Program-made: the position numbers and the translations under genes
Assembly (NCBI GenBank): GCA_024226735.1
Contig: JAAELL010000461.1
Coordinates: 1 to 63,389 of the forward strand
Direction: 5' to 3'
Origin: a bacterium
Lineage (GTDB): Bacteria > Planctomycetota > UBA1135 > GCA-002686595
Length of the DNA: 63,389 nucleotides
Shown here: positions 24,475 to 36,436 of the stretch, one piece after another
Numbering within the stretch: the first letter of the stretch is position 1
Layout: each line of letters opens with the position of its first letter
Notes under the pieces: model-generated
Seen by the model: the letters and a program-made list of their open reading frames with translations, nothing else
What the model was told of the DNA's origin: nothing
Database searches by the model: none

Positions 24475-24496
24475 TGCGTTCGCTGATTCGAACGCA
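24475..24496 (+). other. Hairpin between the first two efflux genes
   Basis: An 8-bp perfect stem TGCGTTCG / CGAACGCA has loop CTGATT. It lies in the 174-bp gap between the Cys-rich protein and the TolC-like gene and may stabilise or attenuate the transcript. There is no U-run. Confidence 0.3.
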
Positions 24497-24620
24497 ACAC
24501 GACGCCCGCGCGGTGTCGAGGCGGTCGCCAACGAACGGACGCGGGAGGTCCCGGCGCGCACACGGTGCGTCGCCGGTCGGCCCTCCGACCCGAATCTCTC
24601 ATCGCCCGTGGTATGGACCC

Positions 24621-25976
24621 TTGACGACCCCTTCGTTTCGGCTCACGGCGGCCCTCGTGGCGGCCTGCTCGAGCCTCGGCGCCTGTGCATCGACCTACGA
24701 CTCCGACTTGCTCGAGAGGCGCGCGCGATCGGTGTATCGCGACGGTGCGCGGGCGCGCCCACAGTCGCCCACGCCCCAGCTCGAGGACACCGCGGAGCTC
24801 GCGGCGTATCTCGACTACGGGCTCGCGAACAGCGCCGAGCTGCGGGCGGCGTTCGAGACGTGGCTCGCGTCGACCGAACGCGTCGAGCAAGTCTCGACGC
24901 TCCCCGAACCGCGCTTCACGTTCGGCGAGTACGTCGAGGAGGTGCAGACCCGGACCGGGCCACAGGAGCGGCGCTTCGGCATCTCCCAAGCGTTTCCGTG
25001 GCCGGGCGAGCTTGGCACCCGTGCCCGCGCCGAGGACCGCAAGGCCGAAGCCGCGTGGCAGCGCGTCGAGGCCGAGCGCCTGCGCGTCGCCGCCGAGATC
25101 GAGGTCGCGTTCCACGACTACGGTTTCCTCGACCGTGAGCTCGCGATCACACGCGAGCTGCTCGAGCTGTTGCGTGGCCTCGAGCCCATCGTCCAGTCGC
25201 GCATCCGCGGCGGCGGAGGGCAGGAGGATCTTCTGCGACTGCAGGTGGAGATCGGGCGCCTGGAAGACGAGCTCGCGAGCGTCGAGCGTCGCCGGCCAGC
25301 GGCATCGGCGCGGCTCGCGTCGGCCCTGAACCTGCGCGGTGGACCGCGCGTCCTCCCGTTTCCGACGCTCGCCGAGCCGGAGACCGCTCCCGTCGACACC
25401 CATGCCGCGTACGAGCTCGCGCTCGCTCGCAACCCGCTCCTGCACGAACTGAGCGAACAGCTCGCGGTCAGCCGCGAAGCCGAAGACCTCGCCGGGTTCC
25501 GGCGCAAGCCGAGCTTCGCGCTCAGCCTCGACGTGATCCAGACCGGGGATGCGCGCGACGAGACGGTCCGCGGCAGTGGCAACGACCCGGTCGTGCTCGG
25601 TCTGTCGATGTCGCTGCCCGTCTGGACCTCGAGCTACGCGGCGGGTGAGCGCGAAGCGCGCCACTTCGTGCGCGCGGCCCGGGCGCGCATCGAGGCCGCC
25701 GAGGTGCAGCTCCTGGCCGACGTCGAAAGCGAGGCTTTCCGTGTCGACGACGCGGCGCGCCGTATCGGGCTCTACCGCGACACCCTGCTCCCGCGCGCGA
25801 GCGAATCGCTCGAGCTGACGCTCGCGTCGTACCGCACCGGCGGTGCGACCCTTCTCGACCTGATCGACTCGGAGCGCGCGCTGCTCGAGTTCGAGCTTTC
25901 CCTCTGGCGCGCCTGCCGCGACTTCCTGCAGGGAGACGCGCGGCTGAGAGCCCTCATGGGCGGAGATGCACGATGA
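24621..25976 (+). CDS. TolC-family outer membrane factor of heavy-metal efflux (CusC-like)
   Basis: This trimeric outer-membrane channel exports metal ions passed on by the RND pump. A lipobox, SSLGAC, ends a hydrophobic signal, so the protein is probably lipid-anchored. Two repeats of alpha-helical coiled-coil follow, with LYR-T/YRDT and SYRTGGATLLDLIDSERALLEFELSLWRA, typical of outer membrane factors. The start is uncertain: TTG at 24621 gives the shortest sensible lipoprotein signal (TTPSFRLTAALVAACSS). The stop overlaps the adaptor start (ATGA). Confidence 0.85.
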   Translation: MTTPSFRLTAALVAACSSLGACASTYDSDLLERRARSVYRDGARARPQSPTPQLEDTAELAAYLDYGLANSAELRAAFETWLASTERVEQVSTLPEPRFTFGEYVEEVQTRTGPQERRFGISQAFPWPGELGTRARAEDRKAEAAWQRVEAERLRVAAEIEVAFHDYGFLDRELAITRELLELLRGLEPIVQSRIRGGGGQEDLLRLQVEIGRLEDELASVERRRPAASARLASALNLRGGPRVLPFPTLAEPETAPVDTHAAYELALARNPLLHELSEQLAVSREAEDLAGFRRKPSFALSLDVIQTGDARDETVRGSGNDPVVLGLSMSLPVWTSSYAAGEREARHFVRAARARIEAAEVQLLADVESEAFRVDDAARRIGLYRDTLLPRASESLELTLASYRTGGATLLDLIDSERALLEFELSLWRACRDFLQGDARLRALMGGDAR

Positions 25977-27949
25977 ATCGTTCCCACAGAGTCGTTCTCG
26001 GCACCGTAGCGCTCCTCACGGCCCTCGCGCTCGGGCGCTGGTCGGCGAGCTGGGGCGAAGCCCAGACCGAGGGGCATGCCGAGCACGCGGACCACTCCGC
26101 CGACGCGCAGCCGGACGTGTGGACGTGCCCGATGCATCCCCAGATCAAGCTGCCCGAGTTCGGTGACTGTCCGATCTGCGGGATGGACCTCGTTCCGCTC
26201 GCGGTCGGGGAGGAGGACGGTCCACGGCGGCTAGCGATGTCGGCCGCCTCGAAGGAGCTCGCGCGCATCGCGACGCGGCCGGTCGAGCTCAAGAACGTGA
26301 CGCGCCCGGTGCGCATGGCCGGCAAGGTTGACTACGACGAGACGACCGTGCGCACGATCTCGGCCTGGGTCCCCGGGCGGCTCGATCGGCTGTTCGTCGA
26401 CTACACCGGTGTGCGCGTCGCCGAAGGCGACCACCTCGTCCGGCTCTACAGCCCGAGCCTGTTGACGGCCCAAGAGGAGCTCCTCTCGACCCGCGCGCGC
26501 ATCGGGGCGACTGGGGGCGAGGCGAGCCGCTTCCTCGCCGCGAGCAACCTGCGCGCGTCCGAAGCGGCGCGCGAGAAGCTCCTGCTCTGGGGCCTGACCG
26601 AGGCGCAGGTCGACGAGATCGTCGCGCGCGGCACGGCCGAGGACCACGTGGTGCTGACCTCGCCCACCTCGGGCGTCGTGATCGAGAAGCGCCTCGACCA
26701 GGGGGCGTACGTCGAGACGGGTACGCCGATCTACCGCATCGCCGAGCTCGGCCACTTGTGGTTGCTGCTCGACGCGTACGAGCAGGACCTGCCGTGGCTG
26801 CGCCACGGCCAGGAGGTCGTGCTCGAGGTCGAGGCGCTGCCCGGCGAGAAGTTCGAGGGGCGCATCGCCTACATCGACCCCTTCCTGCACGAGCACAGCC
26901 GCACGGCCAAGGTGCGCGTCAACGTCGACAACGCGGGCGGGCGGCTGAAGCCCGGCATGTTCGTCAGCGCCGTCGCGATGGCGCGCATCGGCGCTGGCGG
27001 CGCCGTCCTCGGCCGCCACCTGGCGGGCAAATGGGTGAGCCCGATGCACCCCGAAATCGTCAAGGACGCCGCCGGTTCGTGCGACATCTGCGGCATGGAC
27101 CTCGTCCCGGCCGAGGAGCTCGGGCTCGTCGACGAGCAGCCCGGCGAGGGCGAGCGACCGCTCGTCGTGCCGGCGAGCGCCGTGCTCGCGACGGGCAAGC
27201 GCGCGATCGTCTACGTCGAGGTTCCGGGCGCCGAGCGCCCGACGTTCGAGGGGCGCGAGATCGAGCTCGGCCCGCGCGCGGGCGATGAGTACCTGGTGCT
27301 GTCCGGACTCGAGGAGGGCGAGCGCGTCGTCGTGCACGGGGCGTTCCGGATCGACAGCTCGATGCAGATCCGCGCCAAGCCCAGCATGATGAGCATGCGC
27401 GCGGAGTCGGGGACCGCGGACGGCCCCGAGGCCCTGGTCTTCCGTGCGTCCCTGCAGCCGCTGTACGCCGCGTACCTCGCCCTGCAGACCGCGCTGGCCG
27501 CCGACGACGAGGCCGCGGCCCGCGCGGCGCTCGCCGCGCTCCGTTCGGCGCTCGCGACGCCGGCAGCCGGCGGCCTGGCGGAGCCACACCGCTCGAGCTG
27601 GCGCACGTCCTCCACAGCGCTGGTGCAGGCGACCGAGCGCGCGGAGGCTGCAGACGAAACCGAGGGGCTGCGGGCCGCGTTCGAGGGCCTATCGATGGGG
27701 ATGCTCGAGGTCGCGCGAACGTTCGGACACGACGGGAGCGAGGTGCTGCACGAGGCTCACTGCCCGATGGCCTTCGACTTCCGCGGTGCGTCCTGGCTGC
27801 AGGTCGGAGACGTCATCGCGAACCCTTACTTCGGTGATGCGATGCTGCGCTGCGGCGAGGTGCGGGAGGCGTTCGCGCCCGCCGGCGGCCAAGGGAGCGC
27901 CGACCCGCATGCCGGCCACGTCCACGAGCCGGCAGACGAGGACCAGTGA
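25973..27949 (+). CDS. CusB-like RND periplasmic adaptor with two heavy-metal-binding domains
   Basis: This membrane-fusion protein links the pump and the channel and hands metal to the pump. After an N-terminal anchor, a heavy-metal-binding domain spans residues 50-76 (TCPMHP … CPICGMDLVP). Barrel-sandwich and beta-barrel parts follow (KVDYDETTVRTISAWVPGRLDRLFVDYTG, VVIEKRLDQGAYVETGTPIYRIAEL). A second copy sits at ~353-380 (SPMHP … CDICGMDLVP), inside the barrel region, which is unusual. The C-terminus is a DUF3347-type domain (LYAAYLALQTALAADD … CPMAFDFRGASWLQ … NPYFGDAMLRCGEV). Translation is coupled to the channel gene. Confidence 0.9.
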   Translation: MNRSHRVVLGTVALLTALALGRWSASWGEAQTEGHAEHADHSADAQPDVWTCPMHPQIKLPEFGDCPICGMDLVPLAVGEEDGPRRLAMSAASKELARIATRPVELKNVTRPVRMAGKVDYDETTVRTISAWVPGRLDRLFVDYTGVRVAEGDHLVRLYSPSLLTAQEELLSTRARIGATGGEASRFLAASNLRASEAAREKLLLWGLTEAQVDEIVARGTAEDHVVLTSPTSGVVIEKRLDQGAYVETGTPIYRIAELGHLWLLLDAYEQDLPWLRHGQEVVLEVEALPGEKFEGRIAYIDPFLHEHSRTAKVRVNVDNAGGRLKPGMFVSAVAMARIGAGGAVLGRHLAGKWVSPMHPEIVKDAAGSCDICGMDLVPAEELGLVDEQPGEGERPLVVPASAVLATGKRAIVYVEVPGAERPTFEGREIELGPRAGDEYLVLSGLEEGERVVVHGAFRIDSSMQIRAKPSMMSMRAESGTADGPEALVFRASLQPLYAAYLALQTALAADDEAAARAALAALRSALATPAAGGLAEPHRSSWRTSSTALVQATERAEAADETEGLRAAFEGLSMGMLEVARTFGHDGSEVLHEAHCPMAFDFRGASWLQVGDVIANPYFGDAMLRCGEVREAFAPAGGQGSADPHAGHVHEPADEDQ

Positions 27950-27957
27950 GGCCCGCG

Positions 27958-31638
<3,681 letters not shown>

Positions 31639-31641
31639 CTA

Positions 31642-31704
31642 CCCCGCTGTTGCATGACCTCTTCCAGAGGCCGCATGACGGGAAGAGGTCATGCAACATC
31701 GGGG
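31642..31704 (+). repeat. Long hairpin after the efflux operon
   Basis: Arms TGTTGCATGACCTCTTCC (31648-31665) and its exact complement (31681-31698) frame a 15-nt loop, with further pairing CCCCG/CGGGG outside. The stem begins 4 nt after the pump stop codon. It could terminate the operon, or be another small palindromic mobile element because TA dinucleotides lie on both sides. Confidence 0.6.
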
Positions 31705-31738
31705 GCTACCCTCTGGAGCTGCTGTCGGAGTCGCACCG

Positions 31739-31744
31739 TATGCT
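31739..31744 (+). promoter_or_regulatory. Candidate -10 box, leaderless layout
   Basis: TATGCT ends 7 nt before the ATG at 31752, leaving no room for a Shine-Dalgarno sequence. This agrees with the layout before the gene at 36437. Confidence 0.4.
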
Positions 31745-31751
31745 GAGCGGC

Positions 31752-33194
31752 ATGTCCACGACGCTCCTGCTCCTGCTCAGCTGTCTCTCTCCCGCCGACG
31801 ATCCCACCTGGCCGCAGTTCCTCGGCCCCGACGGGAAGGCCCGCGCCTCCGAGCGGCCGACGACGCTGGAGCTCGACGAGGAGCACGCGCAGTGGCGTGT
31901 TCCGGTACCCGCGGGCTCGTCGTCTCCGTGCATCTTCGGGGACCGGCTGTTCCTCTCGGGTCACGGTGGGGGCAAGCTCTCGATGCTCGCCTACGACCGC
32001 AAGAGTGGCAAGGAGCTCTGGCGGTACGAGGTCGAGGCCCCCGAGCCCGTGCCGATCGATCACGTCGACGCCGATGCTGCGGCGCCGACGGCGTGCACTG
32101 ACGGCAAGAACGTCTTCTTCTACTTCGGCGCCGTCGGCCTGTTCGCGTTCGACCTGGACGGGGAGGCGCTCTGGAAGAAGGAGCTGCCCAAGCCCGACGC
32201 GAGCTTCGGGATCGGCACGTCGCCGATCCTGATCGGCGAGCAGCTGATCCTCGCGCGCGACGGTTGCCCGGACTCGGGGATCTACGCGTACGACAAGACG
32301 ACGGGCAAGCAGCTCTGGGAGCGTCCGCGGCTCGGCTTCACCTACAGCTTTGGCACGCCCCACGTCTGGCGTCACCCGCAGCGCACCGAGCTGATCGTCG
32401 CCGGCACCAAGCGGCTCACGTCGCTGGACCCGAAGACGGGCGAGGAGCTGTGGGAGCTCGGCGGCATGACGACCTTCGTCTGCACGACGCCGACCAGCGA
32501 CGACGAGCGCCTCTACTTCGCGGCCTGGTCCACGACCGAAGCGACCCAGGAAGAGCGCCACGCGGTCGGTTTCGGCGACCTGCAGATCACGAGTGAAGAG
32601 CGCGCCGACCCGAGCAAGCTGTTCGCGCGTCTCGACGTGAACGGCGACGGCAAGCTCATGCCCGAGGAGCTGCCCCAGGGGCGCTTGCGGGACGCGTTCG
32701 GATTCGTCGACCAGAACAGGGACGGCACCCTCGCGAGCGAGGAGTTCGTCCCGCTCCTCAAGATGCCCAGCGGGCGCGGGAACACGATGGTCGCGGTCCG
32801 CCCCGGCGGCAAGGGCGATCTCGAGGCCGAGCACGTCGCGTGGAAGTACAGGCGCGGACTGCCGTACGTCGCCTCTCCGCTGCTGCACGAGGGCCGGCTC
32901 TACCTCGCCAAGGCCGGTGGGCTGCTCACTTGCCTCGACTCCGCGACGGGCAAGGCGCACTTCGACCGCGAGCGGCTCGACGACCGCAGCGAGTACTACG
33001 CGACGCCCGTCGGCGTCCCCGGCCACGTGATCGTGTGCGCCAGCGGCGGGACGGTCTACGTCGTCGAGGCCGCGGACGAGTTCCGCGTGAAGGGACGCTT
33101 CGACTTCGGCGAGCGGATCATCGCGACGCCCGCGGTCGTCGACGGCGTGATCTACCTGCGCTCCGAGACGAGCCTCTGGGCCTTCGGCGAGTAG
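31752..33194 (+). CDS. Exported PQQ-like beta-propeller protein with an EF-hand insert
   Basis: After a signal peptide (MSTTLLLLLSCLSPAD), WPQFLGPDGKA is the typical start of planctomycete PQQ-binding-like propellers, and repeats such as AYDRKSGKELWRYE, AYDKTTGKQLWER, SLDPKTGEELWEL and CLDSATGKAHFDR form the blades. Between blades two EF-hand-like loops, DVNGDGKLMPEE and DQNRDGTLASEE, are inserted; they probably bind calcium. These proteins lie outside the membrane and are not proven to be enzymes. An alternative start is the ATG at 31740. Confidence 0.82.
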   Translation: MSTTLLLLLSCLSPADDPTWPQFLGPDGKARASERPTTLELDEEHAQWRVPVPAGSSSPCIFGDRLFLSGHGGGKLSMLAYDRKSGKELWRYEVEAPEPVPIDHVDADAAAPTACTDGKNVFFYFGAVGLFAFDLDGEALWKKELPKPDASFGIGTSPILIGEQLILARDGCPDSGIYAYDKTTGKQLWERPRLGFTYSFGTPHVWRHPQRTELIVAGTKRLTSLDPKTGEELWELGGMTTFVCTTPTSDDERLYFAAWSTTEATQEERHAVGFGDLQITSEERADPSKLFARLDVNGDGKLMPEELPQGRLRDAFGFVDQNRDGTLASEEFVPLLKMPSGRGNTMVAVRPGGKGDLEAEHVAWKYRRGLPYVASPLLHEGRLYLAKAGGLLTCLDSATGKAHFDRERLDDRSEYYATPVGVPGHVIVCASGGTVYVVEAADEFRVKGRFDFGERIIATPAVVDGVIYLRSETSLWAFGE

Positions 33195-33199
33195 CCGGC

Positions 33200-33239
33200 G
33201 CTAGCGGTGTGCGCCGAACTTTCGACTCACACCACTAGC
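33200..33239. mobile_element. 40-bp remnant with MITE-type ends
   Basis: GCTAGCGGTGTG and CACACCACTAGC face each other around 16 bp. They match the ends (CTAGTGGTGTG) of the element at 23821-24004, with one mismatch between arms. It lies between convergent genes and its right end provides the TAG stop (33237-33235) of the minus-strand gene. Confidence 0.5.
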
Positions 33240-36200
33240 GCGTACGCAGCTCGACGTTCGCGCTTCCGGCCGCGGTGAGCTCGACGTCGACCGTCGCGCC
33301 GTTCCCGGCGGGGGAGGAGGTCCGCAGGCGGTACGTGCCGATCCCGAGACCGGTGATCCGGAACTGTCCGTTCGCGTCGCTCACGTCGTCCCAGCCGGAG
33401 TGGACGAGGTAGCCGTACGCGTCGTGCACCTGGATCTCCACCGCCGGGACGGGGACTCCGCCGGCGTCCCGCACCGTTCCCTCGACCGTCGTGGGGGCCG
33501 GCACGACGAGCTCGAGGTCGTGCAGGCGCGCGTCGACGGGCACCTGGATCCCGTGTAGGCGCGCGTCGCCCCAGGTCGGCATGCGAGCCGGCGCCGGCTC
33601 GGCCGCGAGTGTGTGTGCTCCCCTGCGCACTCGGTCGAACACGAACGTGCCGTCCGGATCCGTTTCGTGAAACCGCGTGGTTCCGAGCGGGCCGATGAGC
33701 TGCAGGCGTGCCCCGCCGACGGGGCTCCCGCTCGAGTCGACGACGCTCCCGCGCAGCTCGGCGCTCGGTAGGTCGAAGTCGCGCTCGAACGACTCGACGC
33801 TGGCGGGGACCTCGACGAAGACCATGGGCTCGTTGTAGGCGCTGGGGCCGAGCTGGACGAAGTGTCCGACGCCTCCGCGTACCCAGAGCGCGTACGAGCC
33901 GTCGCGGGCGGTCTCGACCGAACGCTCGAACGCGCCGCCTTGCTCACGCCAGTTCAAGCGCAAGTCCGCGACGGGTGCCGTGCCGCGCGTGACGCGACCG
34001 GACACCCGAACGGTGCCCTCGGGCGGAGCGCCGAGGATGACGTCGACGGCCTCGTCGACCTCGAGCGTGATCTGCATCGAAACGACCGAGTCGAGGATGT
34101 CCTTGGGGGTCACGACGGAGACCGAGAGGTCGTAGGTGCCCGGCCCGAGCCCGCCGAATTGAAAGCGGCCGTCATCGTCGGTGCGGGTGCGCTCGAGTCC
34201 GCGAGCCTCCATGTGGTTGAGGACCACCTCGCGGTCGCGCGTCTCGCCCAATGAGGCATCGAGCGTGCCCGTGATCCGCCCTCCCGTGCGCAGGCGCAGC
34301 TCGAGACCTGATCTCGAAGCGCCCGGCACGAGCGTGAACCGCTCCGTCGCGCTCGGTCCGAATCCCTTCGCGATCGCATGCACGCGATAGTTCCTCGGAG
34401 GGAGCGTCAATTCGAACCGTCCCTCGGCGTTCGTCTCATCGAGGTCGCTGCGCGTGACCGACCGGGTACCGTCCGGTCCGCGGAAGTCGTACTCGTAGGC
34501 GATCCGCGCGCGCGGCAGCGGCGCGCCTGCGGGGTCCAGGACGATCCCGCTCAAAAGCGCGGAGCGCGGGACGACGAGCTCGATCGGTCCCGCTCCTGGC
34601 ATCTGCACGCGCACGGGCTTGGAACGTCCATGCGCGACGCTCGCACGCACGAGCCACTCGCCAGGGGGGACGCCGGAGAGCGCGAAGTGCCCATCGTCGC
34701 CCTGGAACGAATCGTGGACTGTCGTCCCTCCGGGCTGACTCAGTTGACCATCTGTGGACTCGTCGCGCACGCTGACGCGGAACGTCTGGAGCGGAACACC
34801 GGCGTCGTCGGTCACCCTTCCGGTGAGGATGCTGCCGGCGCTCAGCACGAGGGTCACGCGCGTCGCGGGGACGGTGACACCGTCGTGCCGGGCACGCCAG
34901 TTGGGCGCCTTGCGCGCTTCGCGGCGGCGCCGCATGCGCTCCTGGATGCTCTCGCCCTCGACGGGATCGAGGGCGGGGGCGGGGGCGGGCGGCCGTGCGC
35001 GGACTTTGAGCGAGCACGTCCCTCGCTCGAGTCCGTTGATCTCGAAGCGCCCCTCGTCGTCGGTCTTGGCGCGCAGCCCCCCGACGAGCTCGCTGTCGAG
35101 GATCGAGGGGTTCACACTCTCCTGCGTCGCGCGCACGATCACGCCTTGGGCGGGGCGACCGTCGGGCCAGCTGACCCGGCCCGCGACGATCTTCCCGCGG
35201 GCGAGCATCAGCTCGAGGCCCAGGTGTTCCTCACTGTCCTCGAGCCCCTCGAGCTCGAGCTGCGCCGCCTTCCAGCCGGGGGTCTCGGCGACGATCTTGA
35301 TGTCGCCCGGGCGCACGCCGGCGACGTCGAACTGCCCGCGCTTCTCCTCGTCCTCGCCGGTCAGGCGCAACTCGATGGTCGAGCCGAGGTAGCGCGCGCC
35401 GGACTGGATGGTGAGCAGCACCGCGGGTGGCGCGGGCCCGTCGGGCGTGAACACGCGTCCGGCGAGCCGCACGCCGCGCGTCAGCGTCACCGTGACTTCA
35501 CGCGTCTCGCCCGGCTCCAGCGCGGGGTACTTGCGCTCGACCTCGCACAAGTCGGTCGGCGTGACGTCGATCTCGAGCTCGAAGCTGGCCGGCACGGCGT
35601 CGAGGGTGAAGACCCCGTCTTCGTGCTCCTCGGTCTTGCGCGACGGGCCCGCGAGCTCGATCTCCGTGTGCCACACGAGCGAGCGCACGAGGATCTGGTC
35701 GAGCAGCTCCGGCGCGGCGCCCGCCGGCAGCTGCACCGCGACGCGCACGCGAGCGCCGAGCGACGGTTCGAGGACGACCTCCTCGTCACCGAGATCCGCC
35801 GGCTGCAGGCGGAAGGGCTCTTGGAGGAAGAGGAAGGCACTCTCGAGGTGCAGCGTCCCGCTGCCCGACTTGGGGGCGAAGGCGACGCGGAAGGTCCCGT
35901 CGTCCGCGACCTCGGCCGAGTGGGTGCGGCCCCCGTTCGCGGTGGAAAAGCGCCGGCCGCGGGCGACCACCCGCAGCGTCTCGTCCGGCGCCGCGCCCGC
36001 GGGCAGGACGACGCGTCCGCGGACCCAGAGGGCGCCGGCGGGGACGGGAGCATCGCGCGCGCCGGTCGCCTTCGGCGCACTCTGTGGCTGCCGGGTGTTC
36101 CGGGCCTGCGCGGGTGCGGTCCGCTCGCCCGGCTGCGTCTCACCGGGAGCGAGCATCGACGGGGCCGCGCTCGTCCGAAGAGGACCCGACGGCGCGCTGG

Positions 36201-36327
36201 GCGGCCCCAGCCCCTCGGTTGCGCGGTCCGGAGCCCAGCCGCGCTGGAGGGCCAGCAGGCCGACGGCGGCGAGGGCGATGCCCAGGCCGAGCACGAGCCA
36301 GCGGGAAGAGCGAGTGCGGTCCTTCAT
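33235..36327 (-). CDS. Large membrane-anchored protein of carboxypeptidase-regulatory-like repeats
   Basis: The start at 36327 gives an N-terminal anchor (WLVLGLGIALAAVGLLALQRG). About 1030 residues follow, built of beta-sandwich (carboxypeptidase-regulatory-like, prealbumin-type) repeats, each ending around a loop such as TDDEGRFEINGLERG, DDDGRFQFGGLGPGTYDLSV, DPDGTFVFDRVRRG and DANGQFRITGLGIGTYRL, often after GxVxD-xGxPV. Such proteins are adhesive or structural and sit on the cell surface. A Pro/Ala-rich stretch links the anchor to the repeats. A pseudogene of the same class lies at 21511-22487. Confidence 0.75.
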   Translation of the reverse strand: MKDRTRSSRWLVLGLGIALAAVGLLALQRGWAPDRATEGLGPPSAPSGPLRTSAAPSMLAPGETQPGERTAPAQARNTRQPQSAPKATGARDAPVPAGALWVRGRVVLPAGAAPDETLRVVARGRRFSTANGGRTHSAEVADDGTFRVAFAPKSGSGTLHLESAFLFLQEPFRLQPADLGDEEVVLEPSLGARVRVAVQLPAGAAPELLDQILVRSLVWHTEIELAGPSRKTEEHEDGVFTLDAVPASFELEIDVTPTDLCEVERKYPALEPGETREVTVTLTRGVRLAGRVFTPDGPAPPAVLLTIQSGARYLGSTIELRLTGEDEEKRGQFDVAGVRPGDIKIVAETPGWKAAQLELEGLEDSEEHLGLELMLARGKIVAGRVSWPDGRPAQGVIVRATQESVNPSILDSELVGGLRAKTDDEGRFEINGLERGTCSLKVRARPPAPAPALDPVEGESIQERMRRRREARKAPNWRARHDGVTVPATRVTLVLSAGSILTGRVTDDAGVPLQTFRVSVRDESTDGQLSQPGGTTVHDSFQGDDGHFALSGVPPGEWLVRASVAHGRSKPVRVQMPGAGPIELVVPRSALLSGIVLDPAGAPLPRARIAYEYDFRGPDGTRSVTRSDLDETNAEGRFELTLPPRNYRVHAIAKGFGPSATERFTLVPGASRSGLELRLRTGGRITGTLDASLGETRDREVVLNHMEARGLERTRTDDDGRFQFGGLGPGTYDLSVSVVTPKDILDSVVSMQITLEVDEAVDVILGAPPEGTVRVSGRVTRGTAPVADLRLNWREQGGAFERSVETARDGSYALWVRGGVGHFVQLGPSAYNEPMVFVEVPASVESFERDFDLPSAELRGSVVDSSGSPVGGARLQLIGPLGTTRFHETDPDGTFVFDRVRRGAHTLAAEPAPARMPTWGDARLHGIQVPVDARLHDLELVVPAPTTVEGTVRDAGGVPVPAVEIQVHDAYGYLVHSGWDDVSDANGQFRITGLGIGTYRLRTSSPAGNGATVDVELTAAGSANVELRTR

Positions 36328-36423
36328 GGGGCCCCGTGAGGATAGGACAAATGGACAGGGACACACGCACGTCGGGGTCACGGACGGACCGCATTTCGCC
36401 TGGGATCCGGTTCGGGGCCCAGG

Positions 36424-36429
36424 CATACT
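36424..36429 (+). promoter_or_regulatory. Candidate -10 box, leaderless layout
   Basis: CATACT ends 7 nt before the ATG at 36437. There is no Shine-Dalgarno sequence. Confidence 0.4.
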
Positions 36430-36436
36430 CCGCGGC

